NCBI GenBank assembly: GCA_946811695.1
Contig: OX328125.1
Location: 37,004,734 to 37,068,733 of the forward strand
Reading direction: 5' to 3'
Length of the DNA: 64,000 bases
DNA from: Gonocerus acuteangulatus
Lineage: Eukaryota; Arthropoda; Insecta; Hemiptera; Coreidae
The notes under the pieces are model-generated. The model worked only from the letters and a program-made list of their open reading frames with translations, was not told where the DNA came from and did no database searches. The translations under genes and the position numbers were made by a program. This document shows, piece after piece, positions 33,378 to 44,764 of this stretch (positions are counted from its first letter, which is position 1; each line of letters starts with the position of its first letter).

Positions 33378-34463
33378 CATCTTAGCCTTGGCCTTCCTGT
33401 TCTTCGGGTGCAGTCCAAGTGGCCTTTCCTGGGAATCCCTTCTTCTGTCATCTGAGAAACGTGTCCAGCCCAGCGAAGTCATATACCGCCTCCATACTTC
33501 CCCTTGCCTAAGCGGTCTATAAATCCGGCGTACGATTTCTCTTTAAAATATTAGGAGATTCCTTTTGTCGGATTTGCTCATTGTCCAGGCTTCAGAGGCG
33601 TAGGTCTAAACTGGGCGGATCAGTGTCTTGTAGAGTTTGACTTTGGAGGTCCTGGTTAGTAGCTGGCTTCTTATTACCTTGGCGAGTCCAAAATAGCACC
33701 TGTTTGCTGCATGAATTCGCCGTCATATCTCACGGGTCATGTTGTTGTTTGACGTCACTAATGTTCCCAGGTATTGCACACTCGAAGGCGAATGACCCTA
33801 TGGTTATGGATGCACCTTCTTCTTGGCGACCTTCTCCGGGCACCACCATGTACTTGGTCCTGCTTTCATTTACCTCCAGTCCCAGGTATTGTGCTGCACC
33901 CTGTAAAGCAATAAAGGCCTCCTTCATAGCATTTCTGGATCTCGCCACTATGTCTATATCATCCACAAACGCTAGAAGCTGATTTCCTCGGTGTACTATG
34001 GTGGCGGTTCTCTAAATGCCTGCACCCCTAACCACTTTTTCTAACGCCAATATGAATAGCAAACAGGCCAGACCATGACCCTGACGGAGACCCGTGTCCG
34101 AGCGAAATTCCTTGGAGCTACCCACCATAACTCTTATTAAGGGGGGTTAACTTCTGCGATACGCCTAATTCTATTAATGCTCGAAAAAGCTGTGGGCGTT
34201 TAATGATGAGGTAGGCATTCTCAAAATCTACGAAGAGGTGGTGTGTTGGCAGCCTGTATTTCACTCCCTTACTGAAAATAATAAATTATATATAATTTAC
34301 ATCCTCCTATGTTTGTTGGACGATGAACTCCTTTGATCAGAACGTTTTGAAGAAATGCATCACTTTCTCTTTTATCTTAATCAAAGGAATAAAGCTTCTT
34401 ACATTACAATAGACAAAACTTCTCAAAAATGACTCTCGTTAGAATGTATATGTGTGTATGTTT

Positions 34464-34466
34464 ATA

Positions 34467-34520
<54 letters not shown>

Positions 34521-34625
34521 GAAGGTCTGGAGGGGCACAGAATCAAGAAGTATTATACTTTGATTACTATTCAATTGATGAAGAACTTATAGTTTGGCAG
34601 GAACCACAAGGAGCATTGAATAAAT

Positions 34626-34687
<62 letters not shown>

Positions 34688-34690
34688 CAT
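34464..34690. repeat. Two (TA)n tracts around a 109-base segment
   Basis: TA runs at 34464-34518 and 34628-34690. The intervening piece reads in frame as GRSGGAQNQEVLYFDYYS..., but I recognise no family. Confidence 0.9.
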
Positions 34691-34699
34691 ACATATATG

Positions 34700-35630
34700 T
34701 GTGTGTATATGACCTTAATGTTTAAGAACTTTTCTCCTAGCCAAGATAGGGACGATGGCGTTTCTATCTGAAAATGGAGACACGGTCAAAATCCGATGAC
34801 CATAATGTTTAGTGATGAGTTGAAAGTGGATGTCTAGGAGTTAAATCAACACTATAGCTAATTGATTTCGAAGTGTTTTTACTAAAACGAAATGTTTGAC
34901 CTTTTGCATGACATTTCGCAAGACATGTGCACCAAACAAGTTCATGACCAAGAGTTCATCTTCATTTTGTGCGTCTTGGACCTCTTTGGTGAGGGTCCAA
35001 TGAAAGACTCACTAAACACTGTATTTGTCGATCTCTGAAAACAGTTGATATATTTTCCTAAAAGTTTTATTTTGTTGTGACGAAAATAATATCAGCATTG
35101 CTTTCGTTAAGAGTCAGCCCCACAAATGTATTTTATTCAAGGCGAGAGACTATTGTTTCAAACAATTTTATAACCCTGACTATAATTTCATTTATTTATT
35201 TTTAACTATAAATATTTTGTTGAATTATGCTAAGATGATTTAATATCAAGACTCACATGTTATTAAATAAACGTATTATGGCCAAAGAATGGCCGAAACT
35301 GGTTAAAATAGGTATAAAAATGTTTTCGTGAAAAAAATTTAAGTACAAAAATATGTTAGCTAAATTTGATAAAGGCATATGATTTTAAATTAACATTCGC
35401 AAACACTTATCAGCCAAAGAATATAATTGAAAATATTTCAAAATTGCACTGACTTGCAGTAACAACAGTACTGGTGAGTCCATCTAAGCATACTTTTTCT
35501 TTAATTGTAGTGACCTCGGAATGTTATGAAGTTTTTCGGTCATGGTGATAATATCATGAAGGAAAGGATAACTTAGTGAAAAAGTATTGATGGAGAGCAT
35601 TTAAGAAATTAGGCTATTTCCAGATGAAAC
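34700..35630. other. Non-coding stretch
   Basis: AT-rich. At 35281-35312, GGCCAAAGAATGGCCGAAAC is a hairpin followed by GAAAC, reminiscent of the foldback strings but lacking CTGA. No gene recognised. Confidence 0.45.
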
Positions 35631-35634
35631 TCCG

Positions 35635-36400
35635 GATATAAATTTCGGTAAAAATGCAGTTTCCAGCCCTCCAAACCGATTTCTTTCAAATTTTGCACAA
35701 TAACGTATTTTGATGCACTATACACGAATACGATAAAAAAAAAATCGTCGGATTTAACTAGGAAAGAAGTTATTAAGCACTTAAGTTCACTGTTATGCAG
35801 GTTATGAGAGCTAATGTAAACAACTAAATTTGTGACGACTTTAAGGCGTAAATGACGACTTTAAGGCATACATGCTATGCGTTTCCGCTCGCTACGCTCG
35901 CTCAAGAAGATAACAAAACCCCAGTCAATCCAACTCGCTAAAATTAATAGAATATAATATTAAGCACTAAAGTTAGGAAGGTTATAAAACTAGACGTCAT
36001 CAGCGTATTTGTAAACACGCGCATGCGCAGATATGTAACATTGGGAAACAGAGAACTCTCATTTGAAATGTTCAGAAACCATTTATTCGAAAATATTTCA
36101 ATTTTAAGGGCATCCTCACCTGTCGCTTAAGGGCATACGTGCTATGCGTTTCCGCTCGCTACGCTCGCTCAAGAAAATAACAAAACCCCAGTCAATCCAA
36201 CTCGCTATAATTAATAGCTCTCATAACCTGCATAACAGTGAACTTAAGTGCTTAATAACTTCTTTCCTAGTTAAATCCGACGTTTTTTTTTATCGTATTT
36301 GTGTTTAGTGCATCAAAATACGTTATTGTGCAAAATTTGAAAGAAATCGGTTTGGAGGGCTGGAAACTGCATTTTTACCTAAATTTCTTCTGTAAATTGG
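35635..36400. mobile_element. Inverted-repeat element with an internal direct repeat
   Basis: Outer arms 35635-35815 and 36215-36400 are inverted (AATGCAGTTTCCAGCCCTCC, CTTAAGTTCACTGTTATGCA). Inside, a segment of about 88 bases (ATGCTATGCGTTTCCGCTCG ... CAGTCAATCCAACTCGCT) occurs twice in direct orientation at 35862 and 36128. No coding. Confidence 0.8.
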
Positions 36401-36758
36401 TGAACTAACATGGAAAATACTTTCTTATTGCCAATAATAACTTTTTAGAAGGGAAAAACTAAATTTATATAACCTTTTTCTAACCTTAAGATTTTATGTT
36501 ACTGGTATTAGTGATAATGCATATTTATGTTTAAATTAGTGCAAAAAGATTTAATGGTATAACTGTAAAAAGTACAGTAAATCAGCATTTGTCAATGTCT
36601 TTCGTACATTTCAATCAAAAAAGATACGAATTTTATATTCCCGGGGTTTTTAGCTCACTGGCTAAGGAGGGGTTTGATAACACAGGTCTGCGATCAAGAA
36701 ACTGTATGAAATTTTCAATGGAGTTTTAATTTCTGAAACCGAAAAATACAATTCTTGC

Positions 36759-37256
36759 GTATTAGCTTCAATGCAGGTTAAAGATGTGGGTCTCGTTCAG
36801 AGATCTGGATCATGGATAACGCATTTCTATTGGTCTATTCCTATGAGCGATTCTATTGGCAATTGTGTTTAGAGTAACCTTCTTCTTCCCTTTCTATTTA
36901 TAATGCAATTAATTTGTTCATTGGTGTTTTTTACGCGATTTTCTAGCGTATTTAGTGGAGTTCATATGGCGACAACGGAATTGCAAGGATAAAAGAGACT
37001 CTTTCAAAGCAATGTTAAATTATCCACCGAAAAACCATCCTTGATTTATATTATCAACGAGTTGGATTTACTAAAGTTTCGATATAACCTTCAGCGAGCG
37101 TAGCGAGCGGAAATGAATATCACTTATGCTAATAAGTGCTACGCGTTTCCCCTTGCTGAAAGTTATATCGAAACTCTAGTCAGCCCAAACCGTTGATAAT
37201 CCCGTTGCCATATTGGCAAAAACTGAATTGACGCCTTGAGCGTTGAAGCTAATACG
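36759..37256. mobile_element. Inverted-repeat element of the GCTCGCTACGCTCGC group
   Basis: The ends CGTATTAGCTTCAA and TTGAAGCTAATACG are inverted. Near the centre AGCGAGCGTAGCGAGCGGAA and CTACGCGTTTCC flank CACTTATGCTAATAAGTG, a small perfect palindrome. A relative lies at 56560-56925. Non-coding. Confidence 0.75.
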
Positions 37257-37402
37257 TTAGTACCCTATTCTTTTTTACCAAAACGGCTTTCGTAATTCCT
37301 TATTGTGTGTTTATTCTCAAATTCGTTGTGTCTTCGAGGTTATAAATCTTATGAATAGCTTATGCTTTTGTTTCTTATATTTAGTAATTTCGCTCTCCCG
37401 TA

Positions 37403-39002
37403 GGGAGTATACAGCATTGGGGTCACCGATTTGGGCCATTTTTTTTCTGGCAATTCTACATCGAAAAATAGTCGACACGTATCCGAGCGTTCCGTCCAAT
37501 GCGCCTTAGAAGCCGAGAAATAAAATAAAATAGGTTGAAAGTGCTTTATTTTTTATATCGAGTTTAGAAAATGATATCGACATGATTCTTTCAACAATTC
37601 ATTTGTTTTACAGATTAGATTAAAGGAAAAATATAATCGTTAAACAATAATGTATATATCGTCAAATAAATTCAAAAATATGCTTACGTTTTCAAGTAAA
37701 CTAGTATTATACATTTCTTTACACAAAAAATAATAGCAGATTTAAAGTCAGCAACCAATTAAAATCTTTTAAAAGAAAAAAGAATCCTTTTTTTAACCAT
37801 ATAAATGACTGTTGTATTATCGACCCTCCAAGTTTGGTTAGAATATTCTTTGAATTATGGCCAGATTGTTGAATCTTTAACAAAATTTTAAGGGTCCCCC
37901 CTTACCAAAATTTAAAATACATTTTTTAAAATTTTTGTAATATTCCCAAAATTTGAATTTAGGGGTTTTTGTGTGCTAAAAATGAATCTGACATCAAATC
38001 AAAAATTGTGTTACATACTCGACTTTATAGAAGTCATTATTCTGCCAAAATATTCCTACATTTAAAAAGTTTTAAAGTGAAAAAAATTTTTGATTTGAAA
38101 ACGGAAGTCAGATTCGTTTTTTAGCACATTGAAAAAACCCTAAATTCACGAAAAACCCATAAATTTTGGGAATATTACAAAAATAAAAAAAAAAAATGTA
38201 TTTTAAATTTTGGTAAGGGGGGACCCTTAAAATTTTGTTAAAGATTCATCAATCTGGCCATATTTCAAAGAATATTTACCCGATTCAAACCAAACTTGGA
38301 GGGTCGATAAAGGCCCTAATGAGACACATTTCCTTCCAATCGGGGTGTTTCTACGTGTTCTGGGATTGACGTTATATGCAAAAAAGTTTACGTTTTATTT
38401 TTATTTTGAGAACCATTTTCTGCAAGTACCTTTAGAGATAATACAACAGTCATCCATATGGTTGAAAAAAGGAGTCTTTTTTCTTTTAAAAGATTTCAAT
38501 GACGTAGAAATCGGATAATCCCAAGGGGAGATATTGAATTTTAAAACGTCTGGTTACTTTTCCGCTTACAAATTTTTAGTCTCTTCTAGACTGGGAAAAA
38601 TCATTATTTTTTGTTTTCAATGATATCCACCAGATTACGGTTTCTTGGGGTACTGATTTTAAATCTGCTATTAATTTTGGTGTAAAGAAATGTATAATAC
38701 TAGTTTACTTGAAAACGTAAGCATATTTTTGAATTTATTTGACGATATATAAATTATTGTTTAACGATTATATTTTTCCTTTAATCTACTCTGTAAAACA
38801 AATGAATTGGTGAAAGAATCATGTCGATATCATTTTCTAAACTCGATATAAAAAATAAACCACTTTCAACCTATTTTATTTTATTTCTGGGCTTCTAAGA
38901 CGCATTGGACGGAACGCTCGGAAACGTGTCGACTATTCTTCGATGTAGAATCACCAGAAAAAAAATGTCCCAAATCGGTGACCCCATCGCTGTATACTAC
39001 CC
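37403..39002. mobile_element. 1.6-kb palindromic element
   Basis: Ends GGGAGTATACAGC and GCTGTATACTACCC are followed inward by GGGGTCACCGATTTGGG on each side. Inverted homology continues almost to a centre near 38070. The right arm holds extra pieces (about 38311-38440 and 38500-38665) missing from the left, so the left arm has deletions. No transposase. Confidence 0.85.
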
Positions 39003-39147
39003 TTGTCAGTAAAGGTACGAAATGGAATATATGCAATAGGAGAAAATGGGGGTGAAAAAGGATTGAAGAAGACGAGGTGTAAGAATGCCCAAAATTATGT
39101 CAAAACAAGTGCAATGAAACTGTTAGTTATTTTTTAAATTATTTATT

Positions 39148-39342
39148 ATTTAAATTTTAACGTTAATTTATTATTAACAACGAATTTTAGGACGGGCTAT
39201 CTATTGGTTACCACCCTTTTCTAACCACGATACGGCTGATGACTTTTCTTTTCTCCAAAGAAAAGCCACTAGCGGGAATCACGACCCTTTAGCACGGAGT
39301 GTTAAGAGCTCATGCTTTAACACTCACGACTACCGGGTCTCC
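39148..39342 (-). mobile_element. SINE-1 copy, tRNA-derived
   Basis: Minus strand: GGAGACCCGGTAGTCGTGAG (A-box region), a damaged B box (GTGATTCCCGC), GTGGCTTTTCTTTGG, GGTGGTAACCAATAGATAGC, CCTAAAATTCG and an A-rich tail. Apparently full length but older than the 56.2-kb copy. Confidence 0.8.
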
Positions 39343-39399
39343 GCATAACAAAAAATATGAGTTTTTTCTACGCTATTTTATGTCCCCATTCATCATATT

Positions 39400-39744
39400 T
39401 TGCGAAACTGTACGTTAGGGGAAAAAATAGCGGTAATTTTTGGATTCAGCACACCAAAGACCAAAAATAAACTCAAAGATTTGATCAAAACATTTTTTAC
39501 GTTTTATTGGCCGACTTTCAAAGATCTTCTATACGAATTAAAATCTAATGAAACTTATGCTTTAAGCAATAGAATTCTGATTAAAGACCTGGATCTATTG
39601 AATCAGTTCTATTTTTCTTGTAGGACTCGGTTTTCTAATTTTAATCGATTTGAAATATATTTTTCAAAGTACTATTTTATTAGGTGTTATTGTAATTCCG
39701 TTATCTATTTGAATGAAATGATGCAGGGGTGCAAGTATCTCTAA
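39400..39744 (+). CDS. Unrecognised 114-residue open frame
   Basis: An ATG-to-TAA frame rich in Lys, Phe and Tyr. I recognise no motif, signal peptide or repeat. At this base composition an open frame of this size can occur by chance, so it is listed only because it is longer than its neighbours. Confidence 0.15.
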   Translation: MRNCTLGEKIAVIFGFSTPKTKNKLKDLIKTFFTFYWPTFKDLLYELKSNETYALSNRILIKDLDLLNQFYFSCRTRFSNFNRFEIYFSKYYFIRCYCNSVIYLNEMMQGCKYL

Positions 39745-39749
39745 TAGGT

Positions 39750-40580
39750 TTGGGCACGAAAACACTTAGAACAACATACACGTTTTACGCAGCTTCACTT
39801 AGCACATGTTCAACATAATTACAGCCATTACCTTACAATATCTCTCTGTAATCGCACTATTTATATTTTCGCGGGTTCCCGCTCTACAGATTTACTTAGA
39901 GGCCTAAAGTAGTACCTCCAAGATGGCGTTGGTGTATGTCACCTCCCCGCTTCACTTTTATTTAAGGTAAACCATGTTAGGTTTCCAAATTACATCAGAT
40001 ATAAGCGTAACGTGGAATCACGCTGGTATGAGCCAGTTTTCAAAATAGTTGTGACATAAATGAAGTTCTGTTTAATAGCATTAATAATTCCTTCAAACCC
40101 CAGATGATGTCAGTTTCTAAGAGCAATATAAATAATATTTTTCTAATAATTGACTAGTCAATTAACCCCAATAATTTTGAACGATTCCCCAAGTTTTATT
40201 TACCTTTGGATTGTTGACAGAGAAGTTTGCCCATGGTAGCTGAAAGGGCGGCCACTTGATGTCTTGTTTGTTCAACATCAGTTATAACTTTATGCCCGCT
40301 TTCTGTCTGTTTGAATCTGGTTTCACTGAGTTGTAAACTTTGCGTCTGAAGTAATTAAATTGCTAATTCAGTTTACAAAACGTAATTAAAGTAAAATATC
40401 TCTCAGTATTTTTTTTTCTTTTATGATTGGATATTATTCGTTTGTATTGCTAATGAATAATTACAACAGAATTGAATAGTTTGCTTTGAAATGAAATTGT
40501 ATTAAAATCCTTCAAGCTAATATTCGGTTGAATTCATTATTGGAAAGCTCAATGGTCGATTTATATTTTTCTTTGAATCA
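39750..40580. other. Non-coding stretch
   Basis: No SINE, inverted repeat or coding signal recognised. Confidence 0.45.
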
Positions 40581-40599
40581 GAGCAGACGGAACCAATAC

Positions 40600-40612
40600 C
40601 GAGAGTTTTTCA

Positions 40613-40652
<40 letters not shown>

Positions 40653-40880
40653 TGAAACAGTCTCGGTAACTGATATAATTGTTTGGGGTTTTTTTTGGCC
40701 ACGAATCTTGATATTTCTAATTCCCATACCAAACGATTGAACAAATTCGTTGACCAGCAAAATTTGGGCGAGGGGGAGTTTACTCCGGAAATAAATACTC
40801 GATTTGGCCTTACTGGCCGTTACTTGCACTTCCTTGCAACGAAACTCGGTAGACGAAATGCGCCTCCCCCCCAATGAGGA
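40600..40880 (+). repeat. R1 repeat, diverged copy, with hairpin (TA)n
   Basis: CCGAGAGTTTTTCATTATTT and its inverted copy AAATAATGAAACAGTCTCGG flank a (TA)n tract, giving a complete hairpin (40599-40665). After it come CCAAACGATTGAACAAATTC, GTTTACTCCGG and TTGCAACGAAACTCGGTA, all R1 blocks. Non-coding. Confidence 0.7.
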
Positions 40881-41043
40881 ACGTGTGTTGTAAAAACAAT
40901 CAAAATAGGCCCTTTAAATTGGGTCAGCTTCATTACAAAAATAAATTACTAAAACTGTTGTTTCGAATTTATATAGGGTATTTAAAAAACAAAAAAAAAA
41001 TCAGGAATGAATAACAAACAGGTTTAAGGCGTTCGAAAGAAAA

Positions 41044-41190
41044 CCTAACAAGAGGAAAACAAGTTATTTTGTCGAGACTTCGCTTAGGACAGTTTACTAA
41101 CGCACTCATATCTAATGGAACGACAATACAGATCTGTTTGTCCATGTTTTAACGAGACATTAACAGTTAAAAACATATTTACTGACTGCA
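41044..41190 (+). pseudogene. LINE C-terminal fragment cut by a SINE
   Basis: The plus strand reads LRLGQ, then in another frame LTHSYLMERQYRSVCPCFNE and TVKNIFTDC. This is the RIGH..LTHSYLM plus zinc-knuckle segment with a frameshift and several losses. It stops exactly where SINE-2 begins at 41191. Confidence 0.65.
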
Positions 41191-41270
41191 GGGTTCTCCC
41201 GTGGTCTAGAGGCTAGTGCCTTAGATTCATAAGCGGGAGATGGTGGGTTCGATCCCCGCCGGCGCACAGT
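41191..41270 (+). mobile_element. SINE-2 head, 3' truncated
   Basis: GGGTTCTCCCGTGGTCTAGA (A box), CATAAGCGGGAGATGGTGGG, GTTCGATCCCC (B box). The tail domain is absent. Confidence 0.8.
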
Positions 41271-41524
41271 GGGGCGATCCCACAGTAGTTGGACATTGGG
41301 GGAAAAAATTAACTTTTAAATTTTGGATTTTGATTGTATTGTTAATTACAAATATGCCCTTTTCTATTGAGCACATTTATTTTTAGCCATATTATTGCAT
41401 TGGTTTTTACATAAAGCCCGATTATTATTGCTATGTCGAAAAACACCTTAGCTTATTAAATTGGCCGTGTACTCTTATTTTAATGTATAAATTATTTTTG
41501 CTTCAAGTACACATTAAGGGTATT

Positions 41525-42179
41525 CATGTTTTCATGTTTTCCACGTTGGAGTAACCCTCCAGCGTGGGAGTTTATTTATCTACGTATGCCATCCTTTCTG
41601 GATACTACACGTATTTTGATTAGGTATGTACATAAAATAATGAATTCTTTTACAATGAATATGAATACTGGAATTAAATGACAATAATAAAAAAAAAAAA
41701 AAAAAAAAAAATGTAAATAAGCAAAATTATATACATATGTAAATAACATAATACATATGTGGGCATTCAGATGAGTTCATTGATATTTTTTAGGTCCAGT
41801 TGTTTAATAAATGCGTCAAATTCCTTAAAATATGTAAGTAGTAAGTCAGGTTTGTCAGTGGGCCAAGTTCCGTCCTGTAAGGTAATGTCCTTAATCAGTT
41901 TTGTCCTGGGTCCCTCCAGTAATGTACAGTCATACAGGAGGTGGTCGTAAGTCTGTTCAGTTGTATTGTTGCATTTACATGTGTTAGTAGTCATAAGTTT
42001 AAATTTATGTAGATAACTTTTCGTCGGTCCATGTCCTGATATGAATTGAGTCATTAAGTGTGAGTCAGTTGTTAAGTGTGAATTTTAAGAAAAGGCATCA
42101 CCCCTATCCTGGCTAGAAAAGGGTGGTAACCTATAGATAACCCGTCCTAAAATTCGTAGTTAATAATAAATGGACGTTA

Positions 42180-42211
<32 letters not shown>

Positions 42212-42426
42212 GTGTGAATTTTTGTCTGTTGAGTATTGTAGGTATGAATTTGTGTAAATGTCTTCCTTTAGTTGTGTTTGTCCATCGTTCGTCCCATTTT
42301 TGCATTGATTTGTCTCGCAGTAGTGTTTTTATAGTCTGTGATGTAAGTTTAGAGTAAGATATAGGTAATGTCGTGTCCTTTGAAGCTGATTTTGCAAGTA
42401 AGTCAACTGTCTCGTTCACTAATAGT
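41525..42426 (-). mobile_element. 5'-truncated LINE with 15-bp target duplication, split by SINE-1
   Basis: CACATTAAGGGTATT occurs at 41510-41524 and 42427-42441. Minus coding: end of RNase H with NETVDLLAKSASKD (42183-42419) and, after the SINE, MTQFISGHGPTKSYL with the knuckle CKCNN...YDHLLYDC (41767-42054). The 3' UTR ends with a tandem AAAACATG-type tail in place of a pure A-tail. The element starts inside RNase H. Confidence 0.85.
42087..42209 (+). mobile_element. SINE-1 copy, 5' truncated, inside a LINE
   Basis: AAGTGTGAATTTT is duplicated at 42074-42086 and 42210-42222. The insert carries AAAGGCATCACCCCTATCC, GGTGGTAACCTATAGATAAC, CGTCCTAAAATTCG and a pure A-tail. Short and clean, so one of the younger insertions. 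Confidence 0.9.
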
Positions 42427-42739
42427 CACATTAAGGGTATTATAATTAATCAAAAACTGGCAAAAAAAGGTTTTTAAAAATTCACATAATTTTTTTTTAT
42501 TTCATTTTATTTACCTAATTGATTTCGCAAATCGCCGGTATTTGCCCAAAAAATTCGAGTTGACACTCTTTTAGGAGTATATTGTCTAATTTACAGCGTT
42601 GTCAGATCTTGCCTAAACTTTCCTTTTCAGCAGATATTATATTTTTCTGTTGATACCTGCGCGCCTTTATTAATCCAATTAGTGGTTGCTTCCGTTCCTT
42701 CTAGGAATCAGCCTCATGTTGTCTCGCGTCTCGACACAA

Positions 42740-43206
<467 letters not shown>

Positions 43207-43209
43207 TCA

Positions 43210-43810
43210 TATCTGAAAATGCTCGTTGTAAATAATAACAATTAAACAATTTTTAGAAATATTATAAATTCTTACAACTTAAGATTCTCATTATTATACT
43301 GAATAAATCGATTTCTTTTAATTTTTACGGCTAGATATTTTTTTTATAGTTTTAGTTTTGCGTTTGTGAACTTAAGAAAAAAATAAAGATACATATGTAT
43401 GTACACATTTAAAATTCATCCTACCAGTTATTTCGCAAATGGTGAAAATGCTTAAAAATTGCTGATCATGTAGTTAAGTAAAGTATTGGATTTTCTTTCA
43501 AATGACACCAGAAGCAATACTCTAGGACCAGTAGAACCGAATATATATATGAATGTCCGGCCTACCCTGCCACTCGCCCCACTGTGCGGTGGGAGGAATT
43601 GTCTCATCCCACGGCTCGTTGGGAAAATTCCTCGGCGCCTAGACGTCGAAGCACCGTAAAAAAAGTAATTAAAAAATGACTTACACGACTTGCTAGTCGA
43701 AAATAGCCTATAAATTAACATTATAATAACTCACCTAAAGTCATTTATCTTATATTCAAAAATAAAGCTCCGATATAATACCCCTCACCCACCCCCTTTT
43801 CTCCCGTTTC
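43210..43810. other. Non-coding stretch
   Basis: A patch at 43555-43650 (CACTCGCCCCACTGTGCGGT, GGGAAAATTCCTCGGCGCCT) resembles a degenerate SINE-2 tail domain. Otherwise nothing recognised. Confidence 0.4.
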
Positions 43811-43938
43811 TGTTTTTAGCACTTTCCTCCGAAGGAGGAATGAGGATTGAGGTTGCACTCATGACGGAATTTTTGAATCTACTAGGTAGGATCTTTATCG
43901 ATCCTACCTAGTAGACACCGAAAATGACCCCCGTTAAA

Positions 43939-44006
<68 letters not shown>

Positions 44007-44126
44007 CTGTTAACACGATAGCGGCCAGAGTTTTGTTTTTTTCGTCACGAAACTTGGTATATAGCATTCAATTAGCAAACGATTGAACGAGTTCGTTAAC
44101 CATCAAAATCGGTCCACCGGAAGGGG

Positions 44127-44580
44127 GGGTTTACCCAGAACCCAAAACACTAATTTGACCATGCCAGCCGTAATCTTTGTTATATTGCAACGAAACTTGG
44201 TATTCGTAGTGGTAATATAGAGAGAAAAGTGAGATATAAAAATGAACTAAATCGGGTTATAAGGAGGGGGGGGGGTTTACTCCGGACCCACAATACCAAT
44301 TTGCCACTACCCGCCGTGATTGTTGGTATATTTCGACGAAACTCGGCATTCGTAGTGGTAATCTACATGTAAATATGTGTTGTGAAAATAAACTAAATCG
44401 GCTCATTAGGAGGGGGGGGGGTTTACTCCGGACCCAAATTACTAATATACTCATACTGGTCGTAATTTCTGCTGTATTGCAACGAAACGTGGTATACGTC
44501 GTGGGTAACTCATGAGAAAGAAGTGTTGCAAAAATGAGCTGAATCGGTCAATCAGAAAGGGGGGTTTACTTTGTAATATA
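44127..44580 (+). repeat. Tandem units of about 145 bp in R1
   Basis: GGGTTTACnCnGnACCCAAA starts at about 44130, 44272, 44420 and 44563. Each unit continues CGTAATnTTTGnT, ATTGCAACGAAACTTGGTAT, CGTAGTGGTAAT and GAACTAAATCGG. Three full units plus a start. No coding. Confidence 0.8.
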
Positions 44581-44592
44581 TTTCAATAGAAA

Positions 44593-44764
44593 GGGGTCTC
44601 TCGTGGTCTAGTGGCTAGCGCGCTAGATTAATAAGCGGGAGATGGTGTGTTCGATCCCCACCGACGCCAGATATTTTCTCATCTGAGGGCTCGCTGAGAA
44701 AATTTCCTGGCTGCACCCTGGACGTCGGCGCTAATGGCCAAAAGTTATGTCGAGAAAAAAAAAA
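44593..44764 (+). mobile_element. SINE-2 copy, full-length, inside R1
   Basis: GGGGTCTCTCGTGGTCTAGT, GCGGGAGATGGTG, TTCGATCCCCACC, a tail domain GGCTGCACCCTGGACGTCGG and an A-run. Flanked by TCAATAGAAA at 44583-44592 and 44765-44774. Confidence 0.9.

Larger units (their letters stand above)
32821..34260 (-). pseudogene. Decayed LINE (RT with FVDDIDI box), interrupted by foldback D
   Basis: Minus strand from 34260 down: THHLFVDFENAY, LRQGHGLACLLF, then LLAFVDDIDIVARSR and GLEVNESRTKYM (33730-33966), and beyond that the C-terminal part to 33385. This is a LINE RT in the usual order, with FVDD at the catalytic box. Stops are present (for example GAGI followed by a stop at about 34010). The 3' part continues on the far side of foldback D at 32821-32890 (GATGGCGCTACAACCCG). 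The clade is not assigned. Confidence 0.85.

Noticed and set aside
33704..33982. 92-codon plus-strand open frame
   Set aside because: It is antisense to the LINE RT segment containing FVDDIDI, which is the real reading.
35281..35312. Another hammerhead-like string (GGCC hairpin then GAAAC)
   Set aside because: There is no CTGA box upstream and no inverted partner; too little to call.
37403..37420. Maverick/Polinton terminus (AGT... start)
   Set aside because: The element is a palindrome of 1.6 kb without any of the expected genes, and no 6-bp target duplication is seen.
39400..39744. Host gene exon
   Set aside because: No splice-flanked conserved domain, and composition is typical of AT-rich chance frames. 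It is kept only as a very low-confidence open frame.
44593..44680. Functional tRNA gene
   Set aside because: A and B boxes are present, but the anticodon and acceptor arms do not pair properly, and the sequence continues into a repeat-specific tail with A-run and target duplication. It is a SINE. The same holds for the other SINE heads.
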